Source: Chitinophaga agri
GTDB lineage: Bacteria > Bacteroidota > Bacteroidia > Chitinophagales > Chitinophagaceae
Length of the DNA: 64,000 bases
Reading direction: 5' to 3'
NCBI RefSeq assembly: GCF_010093065.1
Contig: NZ_CP048113.1
Coordinates: forward strand, 310,001 to 374,000
Part shown: positions 36,193 through 45,239 of the stretch, piece after piece
How the letters are laid out: every line of letters starts with the position of its first letter
Numbering within the stretch: position 1 is the first letter of the stretch
Translations under genes and position numbers: made by a program
The notes under the pieces: generated by a model
The model's database searches: none
The model's input: the letters and a program-made list of their open reading frames with translations, nothing else
Told to the model about the DNA's origin: nothing

Positions 36193-38868
36193 ATGAAGTC
36201 AATTGTTTTATCAACCTGTTTGTCTGTTTTATTATTCGCAGGTATACCTGCATTGGCACAGCAAGCCGGTTTTACTGCACCTGATACGGTTTGTATCAAT
36301 GAACCTGTTCATCTTTTCAATACTTCCGTAGATGGTACTACTTTTTACTGGAACTTCTGTGCAGGCAATCTGTATCAGCCGCCTACCGGTGTCAACTTCG
36401 GTGATTTCGGCGGCACCTTACAAACACCGGTATTCCTTGACATGGCACAGGAGGGAGGAAACTATTATGCATTCGTAACAAATAATAATGCCCCTGCGCT
36501 GGTAAGATTGTCCTTTGGAAATAGTTTGCTGAATACACCGACGGCTGAGAACCTGGGTGATTTTGGTGGCCAGATCCCTCCGCAGACGGAAGGTCTCAGG
36601 ATTGTACAGGATGCTGCAGGGTGGCATATAGTCGTCGTAGGTGGTGGTGTGGTCAGTAGTCCCAGTGTCGCCGTGATTGACTTCGGTAGCAGCCTTACAA
36701 ATACCCCGACATGCACCAACTGGGGGAACATTGGCAACCTTGCCTATCCTACCGACCTGTTTACTTTTCAGGAAGGAGGGAACTGGTACGGTATGGCACT
36801 AAACTCAGATAATAACACGGTGACCCGTTTGTCTTTTGGCACCTCTTTCGGGACTGCACCTACTGGCGTGAACCTGGGGAATATCGGTAACCTGGATTTT
36901 CCTACCGGTACATTTATTATTAATGTAAATGGTAACTGGCATATGTTTATTACCAATACCAGGGGAAATACCATTACCCGCCTGGACTTTGGTAATTCGC
37001 TCTTAAATACGCCTGTGGCCGTAAATATGGGTAATCCCGGCGGATTATTGAATGAACCCCGTGATATATATGTATTCAGTGATTGTGGGGGCACGTTTGC
37101 ACTGGTAGCGAATGGTAACGGCGATGACCTGTTAAGACTGGATTTTGCCGGCAATGATATTACAGGAAACGTAACAGCATCTTCTTATGGCAATATTGGA
37201 GGTTTCCGCTATCCTCATTCACTTTCTACCGTTTTCCGGGTACAGGATAACCTGTATACATTCGTGGCGAATGCCCTGAATAATACATTGACCAGGGTTA
37301 GTTTCGGTAGTTGTACCAATAGTTCCATTCCGTCATCGACGTTATATACAGCGCCGGTATACGCTTATTCCCAACCAGGCACGTATACTGTGACACTGCT
37401 AATGGATGAAGGATTACCAACCCAGCAGTCTGTGTGCCGGAACATCGTAGTGATGCCTTTACCTACGGTAGATCTCGGGCCGGATCAGATCACCTGCAAT
37501 AATACACCTGTGCTGCTGGATGCAGGAACAGGTAACTCCCATTATACCTGGTCAGATCTCAGTACCGGTCATACGTTACAGGTCACTCACAGTGCGACCT
37601 ACAGTGTAACTGTCAGCAATGGTGGCGGCTGCACAACTACTGATGAAGTGGAAGTGGTGATCAGTCCGGCTATCAATGTTGCGGTTGATGCGACCCCTGT
37701 TGATTGTGCGCATCCTACCGGTAGCATTGCGGTGGAAGCGTCGGGTGGTATCCCGCCATTTACCTACAGCCTGAATAACGTGGATATGGGTACGCAGGAT
37801 CACTATACTGGTCTTACGGCAGATATCTATAATATAGATATCCGGGATGCAGTGGGTTGTACCATCACCAGAACAGTTGATCTGACAGCTGGGGGCAACA
37901 ACAGTTTTAGTTTTACCGCTACACCATCCTGGACTGGCTGTGCCGGAGGAACAGATGGCGCTATCCGTCTGACGGTAACAAGTGGTCAGCCACCCGTTGA
38001 ATTTGCATTGGGTGACCTGCCTTATCAGAACGTTACCACTTTTGATCACCTCACACCGGGTAACTATACCATCTACGGGCGTGCGGGCAGCTGTGCGGAT
38101 ACTGTCTCCGTAACAGTGACAGCACCTGTACCCATTGATATGACAGTAACACCGAGAAATGAGACCTGTGGTCGTGCAGATGGTGCACTGATCATCAATG
38201 CGACCGGTGGTACGCCGCCATACACTTTCGAGATAAACGGTGTAACCGCTACCAATGCCGATATGATAAACCTGGCGGCAGGTGATTATGATGCGAAGGT
38301 CATAGATGCGAATGGCTGTGAGGCGAATACTTTTACGACACTGGAAAACCTGGATATTCCACCAGTAAGCATTACAAACAATGATACAACGATCGTCATA
38401 GGAGACAGGGTACAGCTGCATGCGATCAATGCGCCCGATTATCTGTGGATGCCGGGAGCAGGCCTGAATTGTCTGAACTGTCCGTCGCCTGTCGCCCAAC
38501 CTTATCAAACGACCACCTACATCGTGACCACCAGGACAGGGCAGAACTGCATAACTGCAGATACGGTAACGATCTTTGTTGATCTTAAAAATTCAATGTT
38601 CATTCCAACAGCTTTTACGCCTAACAAAGATGGCAGCAATGACCTGTTCAGAGTAAAGGCACAGGGCGTCGCTGCATTCCGTATGGTCATCTACAACCGG
38701 TGGGGTGAGTTCATCTTCCGGTCGGATGATGTGGCAAAAGGATGGGATGGTTTATATAAGGATCAGCCACAACCTGCAGGAGGGTATGTGTATGTAATAG
38801 ACTACATCTTCTTTGAAGATCTCGGGAAAGTGCACCGGCAGAAGGGCACGGTCATGTTGGTGAGGTAA
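36193..38868 (+). CDS. T9SS type B surface protein with N-terminal beta-propeller and SprB-like repeats
   Basis: This is an 891-residue exported protein with signal peptide 1-22 (ending ALAQ). Residues about 48-375 contain six tandem units of about 52 residues with pattern xxxRLSFGxSxxxxPTxxNLGNIGxL...GNWYxFVxN, and a seventh partial strand (TLTRVSFG). This suggests a closed beta-propeller. Next come a PKD-like segment (YSQPGTYTVTLLM), an Ig-like stretch, and two SprB-type repeats (SIAVEASGGIPPFTYSLN; ALIINATGGTPPYTFEIN). The C-terminal 90 residues (FIPTAFTPNKDGSNDLF to the end) are the gliding-motility-associated type B sorting domain. It is probably attached to or released from the cell surface, and may bind a glycan or partner protein. 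The binding target is unknown. Confidence 0.88.
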   Translation: MKSIVLSTCLSVLLFAGIPALAQQAGFTAPDTVCINEPVHLFNTSVDGTTFYWNFCAGNLYQPPTGVNFGDFGGTLQTPVFLDMAQEGGNYYAFVTNNNAPALVRLSFGNSLLNTPTAENLGDFGGQIPPQTEGLRIVQDAAGWHIVVVGGGVVSSPSVAVIDFGSSLTNTPTCTNWGNIGNLAYPTDLFTFQEGGNWYGMALNSDNNTVTRLSFGTSFGTAPTGVNLGNIGNLDFPTGTFIINVNGNWHMFITNTRGNTITRLDFGNSLLNTPVAVNMGNPGGLLNEPRDIYVFSDCGGTFALVANGNGDDLLRLDFAGNDITGNVTASSYGNIGGFRYPHSLSTVFRVQDNLYTFVANALNNTLTRVSFGSCTNSSIPSSTLYTAPVYAYSQPGTYTVTLLMDEGLPTQQSVCRNIVVMPLPTVDLGPDQITCNNTPVLLDAGTGNSHYTWSDLSTGHTLQVTHSATYSVTVSNGGGCTTTDEVEVVISPAINVAVDATPVDCAHPTGSIAVEASGGIPPFTYSLNNVDMGTQDHYTGLTADIYNIDIRDAVGCTITRTVDLTAGGNNSFSFTATPSWTGCAGGTDGAIRLTVTSGQPPVEFALGDLPYQNVTTFDHLTPGNYTIYGRAGSCADTVSVTVTAPVPIDMTVTPRNETCGRADGALIINATGGTPPYTFEINGVTATNADMINLAAGDYDAKVIDANGCEANTFTTLENLDIPPVSITNNDTTIVIGDRVQLHAINAPDYLWMPGAGLNCLNCPSPVAQPYQTTTYIVTTRTGQNCITADTVTIFVDLKNSMFIPTAFTPNKDGSNDLFRVKAQGVAAFRMVIYNRWGEFIFRSDDVAKGWDGLYKDQPQPAGGYVYVIDYIFFEDLGKVHRQKGTVMLVR

Positions 38869-38870
38869 GC

Positions 38871-38979
38871 ATAGGAATTGGGAATTGTGTTATCCACCAA
38901 ACTTGTGGATCTCCCGATAGTATTAAAGGGCATGACCAACAGGATGCGCTTACTCATAAGCAATTGCTGATCCCTCATT
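38871..38979. repeat. TAGGAATT-type 3'-end repeat, locus 5
   Basis: The left arm ATAGGAATTGGGAATTGTG (38871-38889) directly follows the stop. A shorter inverted right arm (GCAATTGCTGATCCCTCATT, 38960-38979) precedes the terminator. Confidence 0.55.
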
Positions 38980-38983
38980 AAAA

Positions 38984-39019
38984 TAAAAAAGCCGGCCTAT
39001 ACCAATAGACCGGCTCTTT
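38984..39019. terminator. Terminator between convergent surface-protein gene and trxA
   Basis: The stem GCCGGCCTAT (38991-39000) pairs with ATAGACCGGC (39005-39014) with one mismatch. It is flanked by an A-run and T-rich sequence. Confidence 0.85.
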
Positions 39020-39034
39020 CTATAAACTTACCTA

Positions 39035-39352
39035 CTAGAGGTTACCTTGAATTTTCTTTTCCAGAACGGATTTAGGAGCAGCACCTACCTGTTTGTCAAC
39101 TACCTGACCATTCTTAATGAACAGGATAGCAGGGATGCTGGTGATACCGTAGTTGATAGACAACTCAGGGTTCTGGTCTACGTTTACTTTACCAATATTA
39201 ACCTTACCAGCGTAATCTTTCGACAGCTCCTCAATAACAGGACCTATCGCGCGACAAGGACCACACCATTCTGCCCAGAAATCTATCACACTTAATTTAT
39301 CTGAGTTCAACACCTCTGTCTGGAAGTTTGAATCTGTGAATTCTAATGCCAT
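39035..39352 (-). CDS. trxA: Thioredoxin
   Basis: This 105-residue cytosolic disulfide reductase has the active site WCGPCR (C30, C33) and the cis-proline region TSIPAILF. The length is exactly that expected. It reduces ribonucleotide reductase, methionine sulfoxide reductases and others; the fRMsr encoded at 3 kb is a likely client. A perfect TATATTTG box lies about 57 nt upstream. Confidence 0.96.
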   Translation of the reverse strand: MALEFTDSNFQTEVLNSDKLSVIDFWAEWCGPCRAIGPVIEELSKDYAGKVNIGKVNVDQNPELSINYGITSIPAILFIKNGQVVDKQVGAAPKSVLEKKIQGNL

Positions 39353-39408
39353 GATATTAAATTTATGAATTATAGTAAATCAAAGTTCTGTAATAAATTT
39401 ATAAATGC

Positions 39409-39416
39409 AAATATAT
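39409..39416 (-). promoter_or_regulatory. -7 promoter box of trxA
   Basis: Perfect TATATTTG on the minus strand. The nearest TTTG (in ATTTGCATCC) is 24 bp further upstream, slightly longer than usual. Confidence 0.5.
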
Positions 39417-39522
39417 TCATTCAATTTTCGAACCGGATGCAAATTACTGCTTTTTTGACAGCCGGTATTTTGTTTGTATAAATATACCCTTTGACCATGC
39501 AAATTAGCCCATTTTAGCACTG

Positions 39523-42500
39523 CTACTTATTGATTGTATCTATATACACATCGACGTCAGGCTGTTTCGACAAGAAGTGCGCCAGTTCATCATTCATCTC
39601 TATATGCTTGTTGAAAGTATGCAGTTTTACCTGGGTATTATCATCACGATCCGTCAATTGCAGGAACAGCTCACTGGCACCCGGGTATTTGTTGATATTG
39701 TCAACAAGGAAGTCTACCAGCTCACGCGTAATGAACTTAGGGGTAGTGGCCATGATCACCTTCTTTGTATGGGTCTTTTTTACCTCCTGGAGCAACTGAA
39801 TGCTATTCACCTTAAACTCATACTCTGCATCATTGAAACGCTTGGCCTTAAAGCCGCCGTTGATGAATATACATAAGCCCGTTTTCAGATAAGGCGCAAA
39901 CCGGATAAAGTCCTCACTCCACAGGGCAAATTCGAACTTACCTGAATAGTCCTCGATAGTCATGATGCCAAACTGGCGGTTATTCCTGGAAATACGTTCC
40001 TGTGCACCTGTCACATAGACGGCCAGCCTGAAATTACGCTCGCGTCCTGCCCTCGCATTGCCTGGCGCCTGCAGGTCAGCCTGGTATTCTACCAGCTCCT
40101 GCACGGTATTCATATTATAATGCTGGCTTTCGAAACGGTAATCGTCCAGTGGGTGACCGGAAATATAGATACCGGTGACCTCCCGTTCATTATTCAGTTT
40201 AAGTATGAGCGGCCATGGATCGCACGGTGGGATCTTCGGCGGTTCCACATCCGGCATTTCTTCCGCCCCAAAGAGGCTACCCATGGAAGTGGCAGCACCG
40301 GCAGTTACCTGCTGTCCGAATTTCACGATCTTATCCAGACCGGTGGTATTATCATTCTCTGGTTTATGGAAATACTGGGCGCGATGCAGTTCCGGGAAAC
40401 AGTCGAAGGCACCTGACATCGCCAGGGCTTCCAGTGATTTCTTATTCACCGCACGCTGGTTCACACGTTTGATCATCTCAAAGATGTTCTTGTATGGCCC
40501 TTCCTTCTGTCTTTCTTCCAGGATGTTTTCTACGGCAGCTTCACCCACACCTTTCAGACCGGCAAGACCGAAACGGATCTGTCCCTGTTTGTTCACCGCA
40601 AAACCTTTGAAAGACTCGTTCACATCGGGTGGCAATACGTCGATACCCATGCGCTTTGCTTCCTCCATAAAGAAGGTGATCTTTTCAATGTTACTGGCGT
40701 TGTTCAGTACAGCCGCCATGTATTCCGCCGGATAGTGCGCTTTCAGGTAAGCGGTCTGATACGCCACGAAGGCGTAACAGGTAGAGTGAGATTTATTGAA
40801 TGCGTAGGATGCGAATGCCTCCCAGTCAGTCCATACTTTATCACAGATCTTCAGGTCATGTCCGTTAGCGGCACAACCTTCCATGAACTGTTTCTTCATT
40901 TTGTCCAGTACTGCCTTCTGCTTCTTACCCATCGCTTTACGGAGTACGTCCGCGTCACCTTTGGAGAAGTTAGCCAGCTTCTGGCTCAAAAGCATTACCT
41001 GCTCCTGGTACACTGTAATACCATAGGTATCGTTCAGGTATTCCTCCATTTCCGCGAGGTCATACACCGTTTCTTCCAGTCCATGTTTACGGCGGATGAA
41101 CAACGGAATATACTCCAGTGGTCCCGGACGGTACAGGGCGTTCATCGCGATCAGGTCATCAAATCTGTCCGGTTTCAGTTCGCGAAGGTATTTCTGCATA
41201 CCCGCGGACTCGAACTGGAACGTGGCGTTGGTTTCCCCTTTCTGATAAAGCTCGTACGTCTTGACGTCATCCAGCGGAATGTCATCAATGCTGATATCTA
41301 TGCCGTGATTGATCTTTATCAGTTCAAGCGCACCTTTAATAATGGTCAGGGTCTTCAGACCCAGGAAGTCCATTTTGATTACGCCGGCACTTTCAATGAT
41401 ACTACCTTCAAATTGTGTTACCAGCAGGTCAGAGTCTTTGGCTGTTGATACCGGTATCAGGTCGTACAGGTCTTTCGGCGCAATGATGATACCAGCTGCG
41501 TGGATACCCGTGTTACGTACGGACCCTTCGAGTACGCAGGCTTCTCTCAGTACTTCCCCCTGAAGGTCCTGTCCTTTGATCAGCTCGCGCAGGCGTTTAA
41601 CGTTTTCCAGGTCTTCAGGGCCCAGGCCTTCTTTTTCGGCCAGGCTCTTTTCTCCTTCATCAATGGGCGCGTTGAAGATACGGTCCAGCTGTATGCCGGG
41701 TTTATCAGGCACCATCTTCGCCAGCATATTGGATTCTGCCAGTGGCAGGTCCATTACACGGGCCACGTCCTTGATACTCATCTTGGCGGCCATGGTACCA
41801 TAGGTAATGATCTGTGCTACCTGGCTTTTGCCATATTTATTAACAACGTAGTCAATTACTTTCTGTCGGCCTTCATCATCGAAGTCCGTATCGATATCGG
41901 GCATGCTCTTACGTTCCGGATTCAGGAAACGCTCAAACAGCAGGTTATACTTGATCGGGTCAATATTCGTGATGCCGATACAGTATGCTACCGCAGAACC
42001 AGCTGCAGAACCACGACCCGGACCGATGAATACTCCCAGGTCACGACCCGCCTTAATGAAGTCGGATACGATCAGGAAGTAACCCGCAAATCCCATGTTC
42101 TCAATGACATTGAGCTCGAAGTTGAGGCGTTCTTCCACCTCTGCGGTCACTTCTGCATATTTCTTATGTGCCCCCTCCATAGTCAGATGACGCAGGTACT
42201 GGTCCTGGGTCAGGAATGGTGCCGGAATAGGGAAGTTGGGCAGCAGGATGTCCTTTTTCAGGTCCAGCAGCTCTACCTTATCTACGATCTCATTGGTATT
42301 GTCAATAGCCTGTGGCAGATCATGGAAGAGGGCACTCATCTCTTCTGTGGTCTTGAAGTAGAACTGATCGTTGTAGAAAGCGAAACGTTTGTTCTTCATC
42401 GACACATCATCGTCAGAGAAATCCTTCATGGTAGGCGTGCTCTTCTTCTCGCCGGTATTGATACAAAGCAGGATGTCATGCGCATTCGCATCGGCCTGGT

Positions 42501-43167
42501 CCACGTAATGGGAGTCATTGGAGGCGATCACCTTCACATTATGTTTGGCGGCGAACTTGAGCAGTGACTCGTTCACTTTCTCCTGTTCAGGGATACCATG
42601 TCGCTGTAATTCAACATAATAGTCCTCTCCGAATATGTCCAGCCACCATTTGAACTCTTCTTCACCGGCATCTTCTCCTTTTTTAAGGATTGCTCTTGGT
42701 ACCGAGGCACCGAGGCAGCAGGTAGTGGCTATCAGGCCTTTATGATACTGAAGGATCAGTTCCTTGTCAATACGGGGATACTTACCGTACAGTCCCTCGA
42801 TATACCCCAGGGAGCACAGCTTGATCAGGTTGCGGTAACCTTCCTCGTTTTTGGCCAGCAGTACCTGGTGGTTACGGATATCTTTCTCCTCACGGGTAAA
42901 AGCACGCTTGAAGCGGTTTTCTACTACATAGAATTCACAGCCAACGATAGGCTTTACCTTCAGCCTTTTATCCTTCGGATCATCGGGATTGAGTTTATTA
43001 TTATAAGCCTCTGCCACGAACTGGAAGACACCGAACATGTTACCATGGTCCGTGATGGCCAGGGCCGGCTGATTGCTGGCCATGGCTTTCTTATACAATG
43101 ATTTGATATCTGCTGCGCCATCCAGCAGAGAATATTGTGTATGAACGTGTAAGTGGGAAAAGATCAT
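39523..43167 (-). CDS. dnaE: DNA polymerase III alpha subunit
   Basis: This is a 1214-residue replicative polymerase (family C). The N-terminal PHP domain begins at once (SHLHVHTQYSLLDGAADI). The catalytic palm holds the aspartates of MPDIDTDFDDEGR. The thumb/fingers region includes GPGRGSAAGSAVAYC and GIHAAGIIIAP. Helix-hairpin-helix, beta-binding and OB-fold (LAVYVTGAQERISRNNRQFG) parts follow. I chose the ATG at 43165-43167; the longer TTG-initiated frame (43194) adds nine unconserved residues overlapping a -7-like GATTTTTG box. The gene is monocistronic. Confidence 0.95.
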   Translation of the reverse strand: MIFSHLHVHTQYSLLDGAADIKSLYKKAMASNQPALAITDHGNMFGVFQFVAEAYNNKLNPDDPKDKRLKVKPIVGCEFYVVENRFKRAFTREEKDIRNHQVLLAKNEEGYRNLIKLCSLGYIEGLYGKYPRIDKELILQYHKGLIATTCCLGASVPRAILKKGEDAGEEEFKWWLDIFGEDYYVELQRHGIPEQEKVNESLLKFAAKHNVKVIASNDSHYVDQADANAHDILLCINTGEKKSTPTMKDFSDDDVSMKNKRFAFYNDQFYFKTTEEMSALFHDLPQAIDNTNEIVDKVELLDLKKDILLPNFPIPAPFLTQDQYLRHLTMEGAHKKYAEVTAEVEERLNFELNVIENMGFAGYFLIVSDFIKAGRDLGVFIGPGRGSAAGSAVAYCIGITNIDPIKYNLLFERFLNPERKSMPDIDTDFDDEGRQKVIDYVVNKYGKSQVAQIITYGTMAAKMSIKDVARVMDLPLAESNMLAKMVPDKPGIQLDRIFNAPIDEGEKSLAEKEGLGPEDLENVKRLRELIKGQDLQGEVLREACVLEGSVRNTGIHAAGIIIAPKDLYDLIPVSTAKDSDLLVTQFEGSIIESAGVIKMDFLGLKTLTIIKGALELIKINHGIDISIDDIPLDDVKTYELYQKGETNATFQFESAGMQKYLRELKPDRFDDLIAMNALYRPGPLEYIPLFIRRKHGLEETVYDLAEMEEYLNDTYGITVYQEQVMLLSQKLANFSKGDADVLRKAMGKKQKAVLDKMKKQFMEGCAANGHDLKICDKVWTDWEAFASYAFNKSHSTCYAFVAYQTAYLKAHYPAEYMAAVLNNASNIEKITFFMEEAKRMGIDVLPPDVNESFKGFAVNKQGQIRFGLAGLKGVGEAAVENILEERQKEGPYKNIFEMIKRVNQRAVNKKSLEALAMSGAFDCFPELHRAQYFHKPENDNTTGLDKIVKFGQQVTAGAATSMGSLFGAEEMPDVEPPKIPPCDPWPLILKLNNEREVTGIYISGHPLDDYRFESQHYNMNTVQELVEYQADLQAPGNARAGRERNFRLAVYVTGAQERISRNNRQFGIMTIEDYSGKFEFALWSEDFIRFAPYLKTGLCIFINGGFKAKRFNDAEYEFKVNSIQLLQEVKKTHTKKVIMATTPKFITRELVDFLVDNINKYPGASELFLQLTDRDDNTQVKLHTFNKHIEMNDELAHFLSKQPDVDVYIDTINK

Positions 43168-43391
43168 TCCGCAAAAATCCGACACTTCGCCCAATAATTA
43201 AACATGGAACTGTTAAATTTATCCACACAGCCTGCGTTTAGGACACGGAGGCAGTCGCCGGCTAACGCCGGGCTATACGACGCATAAGCGCTAAGGCCTG
43301 TGGGTAGCCGCTTTCACTCCCTCGAGTGAAAACACTTTAAAAACAATTATTATTAGTAACTTAGCTAAAATTTATTTAATCTGAGAGGCTT
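43168..43391. promoter_or_regulatory. Divergent control region between dnaE and the NlpC/P60 gene
   Basis: The 224-bp region holds GATTTTTG (43172-43179, minus strand), ending 4 nt before the dnaE ATG. An exact DnaA-box 9-mer TTATCCACA lies at 43219-43227. A GC-rich stretch (43230-43310) is followed by an 8-bp perfect hairpin TTTCACTC-CCTC-GAGTGAAA at 43312-43331. A DnaA box upstream of dnaE could couple it to replication control, but a single site may be chance. Confidence 0.4.
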
Positions 43392-44039
43392 ATGAAAGTA
43401 AGAAAGGAGGTCCTATGGGTAACTGTTGTTTTGTGTGTGCTGGGGGCAGTATCCTGTAAATCTACTAAGAAATCGGCCAGTAAGACGAGCAATACTACTG
43501 TATCCCCGTTCATTGACGGAATGTCCTTTTCAAGGGTGGCTTTGTCAAGCAATGTGGCCAACACCGGATCTGCAAAGATTAAGAATTTCACAGCGGGTAG
43601 TTCCAACCTGGAAAATGCCGCACTCTGGCAGTTCAAATACGCCCAGCTGCTCGATGTACGGGTGGAAAGTGTCCTGAATATGCAACTCTTCAGGTTCATT
43701 GAAGACTGGTGGGGCACACCGTATGTATATGGTGGCAAAAATAAAAATGGGGTAGACTGCTCCGGCTTCGCTAACAGTTTGCTGGCACAGGTCTTCAGTA
43801 TCCCGTCAGGCGGCAGCTCCGCACAGTTATACGAAAAATCCAAAAAGCTCAGTAACGCCCAGATCCGTGAAGGAGACCTGGTATTCTTCAAAACCAACGG
43901 TACCTCTATCTCTCACGTAGGTGTTTATCTTGTCAATGATAAATTTGTCCATGCCTCCACCAGTTCAGGCGTCATGATCAGTGACCTCAATGAAAGTTAC
44001 TGGAAAAAGTATTATGTAGGCGGCGGCAGGGTAGAATAA
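43392..44039 (+). CDS. NlpC/P60 (C40) peptidoglycan endopeptidase lipoprotein
   Basis: This 215-residue exported cell-wall hydrolase has a lipobox GAVSC (C22) after a hydrophobic signal. A low-complexity linker precedes the NlpC/P60 domain from about residue 95. The catalytic triad is visible: C123 in VDCSGF, H175 in SHVGVY, and H187 in FVHAS. The family cleaves the gamma-D-glutamyl-meso-diaminopimelate bond of stem peptides. The lipid anchor puts it at the outer or inner membrane, facing the periplasm. It precedes the polysaccharide cluster but with a 53-bp spacer containing a TATCTTCG box, so it is probably independent. Confidence 0.9.
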   Translation: MKVRKEVLWVTVVLCVLGAVSCKSTKKSASKTSNTTVSPFIDGMSFSRVALSSNVANTGSAKIKNFTAGSSNLENAALWQFKYAQLLDVRVESVLNMQLFRFIEDWWGTPYVYGGKNKNGVDCSGFANSLLAQVFSIPSGGSSAQLYEKSKKLSNAQIREGDLVFFKTNGTSISHVGVYLVNDKFVHASTSSGVMISDLNESYWKKYYVGGGRVE

Positions 44040-44092
44040 ATAAATATATCTTCGCCGGAATTATTTCGCGATCGAAAATCTGGTGATTATCC

Positions 44093-45229
44093 ATGAAGAT
44101 AGGTATTGTATCCATTATTAAAGAGCCATGGGGCGGGAGTGAGGAACTCTGGGCCGATATGGCTGCAGCAGCGCTGAAGGACGGGCACGAAGTATATATA
44201 TCTGCCCTTAAATGCGGTCCCCCGCATCCGAAAACAGTGAAGCTGCTGCAAAATGGAGCCAGACTTTTTTACCGACGTGGATTTGTAAAGCCAGGGATCC
44301 CTTTCCTGCAACGCATCTTCCGGAAAGGCCTTATCATACTGGCCAATAAACTACAGAACCCGTTCCACCGGTTATTTAAGGAGAAACCTGACGTGATCTT
44401 TTACGTGGGCACTTCCTATTCCATTGCAGACGATGTCCTGTTGCTGAAGGCACTCGATAAGACGCCCGCTGCATTATTCATCAACTGTAACCTGAACCAT
44501 GATGTACGTGGTTTCGGCGGGGTACGCTATGATGTGATCAACGCGGCCTATCAACGGGCCAGGAAAGTGCTCTTTGTATCGGAAGGCAACCTGGAGATCG
44601 CCCGGAGGCACCTTTGCTCCAACATAGAGAACGCCATGGTGATCAGAAATCCGGTGAATCTCTCCAATATAGGCATACAACCTTTCCCCACAAACGATAC
44701 TGTGCATTTCGCCATGGTCGGCATACTGGTAACTGACCACAAAGGGCAGGATCTCGTGCTGAGTGCCCTTCATCAGGAACAATGGCGTACGCGTAAATGG
44801 CATCTCAACATCTATGGCGCCGGCCTGGATGAAGGATACTTGCGGCAACTGACAGCCTTTTACGGGCTGACCGACCGCGTGACCTTCCACGGTAAAGTGA
44901 GTGATATTGGTGAGGTGTGGAAAAAAAACAGCCTCCTCCTGATGCCTTCCCGGCAGGAAGGCATGCCACTTGCTATAGTGGAGGCCATGGTGTGCGGACG
45001 CCCTTCTGTCCTGACGGATGTGGGTGGACACCGTGAGTGGGTGAGAGAAGGGATAGAAGGATTTATCAGTCCCGGTGCTACCGTACGTTCTATGGCAGAT
45101 GCCATGGAACGGGCATGGGAAAGACGCGCGGACTGGGAGCAAATGGGCCTTGCCGCCAACGCAAATGCCATGAAACTGTATAATCCTGCCCCCGGAAAAA
45201 CAATACTGAACTTATTATTAAACGCATAA
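44093..45229 (+). CDS. Glycosyltransferase family 4
   Basis: This 378-residue GT-B retaining glycosyltransferase has an N-terminal acceptor half with EPWGGSEELWADMA. The C-terminal donor half has VGILVTDHKGQDLVLSAL, NIYGAGLDEGYLRQL, and the nucleotide-sugar motif PSRQEGMPLAIVEAMVCGRPSVLTDVGG (E-x7-E). The first gene of a three-gene run with wecB (10-bp gap) and a GT2 enzyme; it probably adds a sugar to a surface polysaccharide or glycolipid. Donor and acceptor are unknown. Confidence 0.88.
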   Translation: MKIGIVSIIKEPWGGSEELWADMAAAALKDGHEVYISALKCGPPHPKTVKLLQNGARLFYRRGFVKPGIPFLQRIFRKGLIILANKLQNPFHRLFKEKPDVIFYVGTSYSIADDVLLLKALDKTPAALFINCNLNHDVRGFGGVRYDVINAAYQRARKVLFVSEGNLEIARRHLCSNIENAMVIRNPVNLSNIGIQPFPTNDTVHFAMVGILVTDHKGQDLVLSALHQEQWRTRKWHLNIYGAGLDEGYLRQLTAFYGLTDRVTFHGKVSDIGEVWKKNSLLLMPSRQEGMPLAIVEAMVCGRPSVLTDVGGHREWVREGIEGFISPGATVRSMADAMERAWERRADWEQMGLAANANAMKLYNPAPGKTILNLLLNA

Positions 45230-45239
45230 AGAGCGACAC

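Noticed and set aside
36000..36299. A 99-codon minus-strand reading frame across the start of the T9SS type B gene
   Set aside because: It overlaps the signal-peptide region of the real gene, has cysteine-rich random composition and no family likeness.
40735..42567. Long plus-strand frames opposite dnaE
   Set aside because: They are antisense shadows of a strongly conserved gene, with no independent motifs.
43219..43227. Replication origin near dnaE because of an exact DnaA box
   Set aside because: Only one exact box, no AT-rich unwinding region with box clusters, and no dnaA, dnaN or gyrB nearby.
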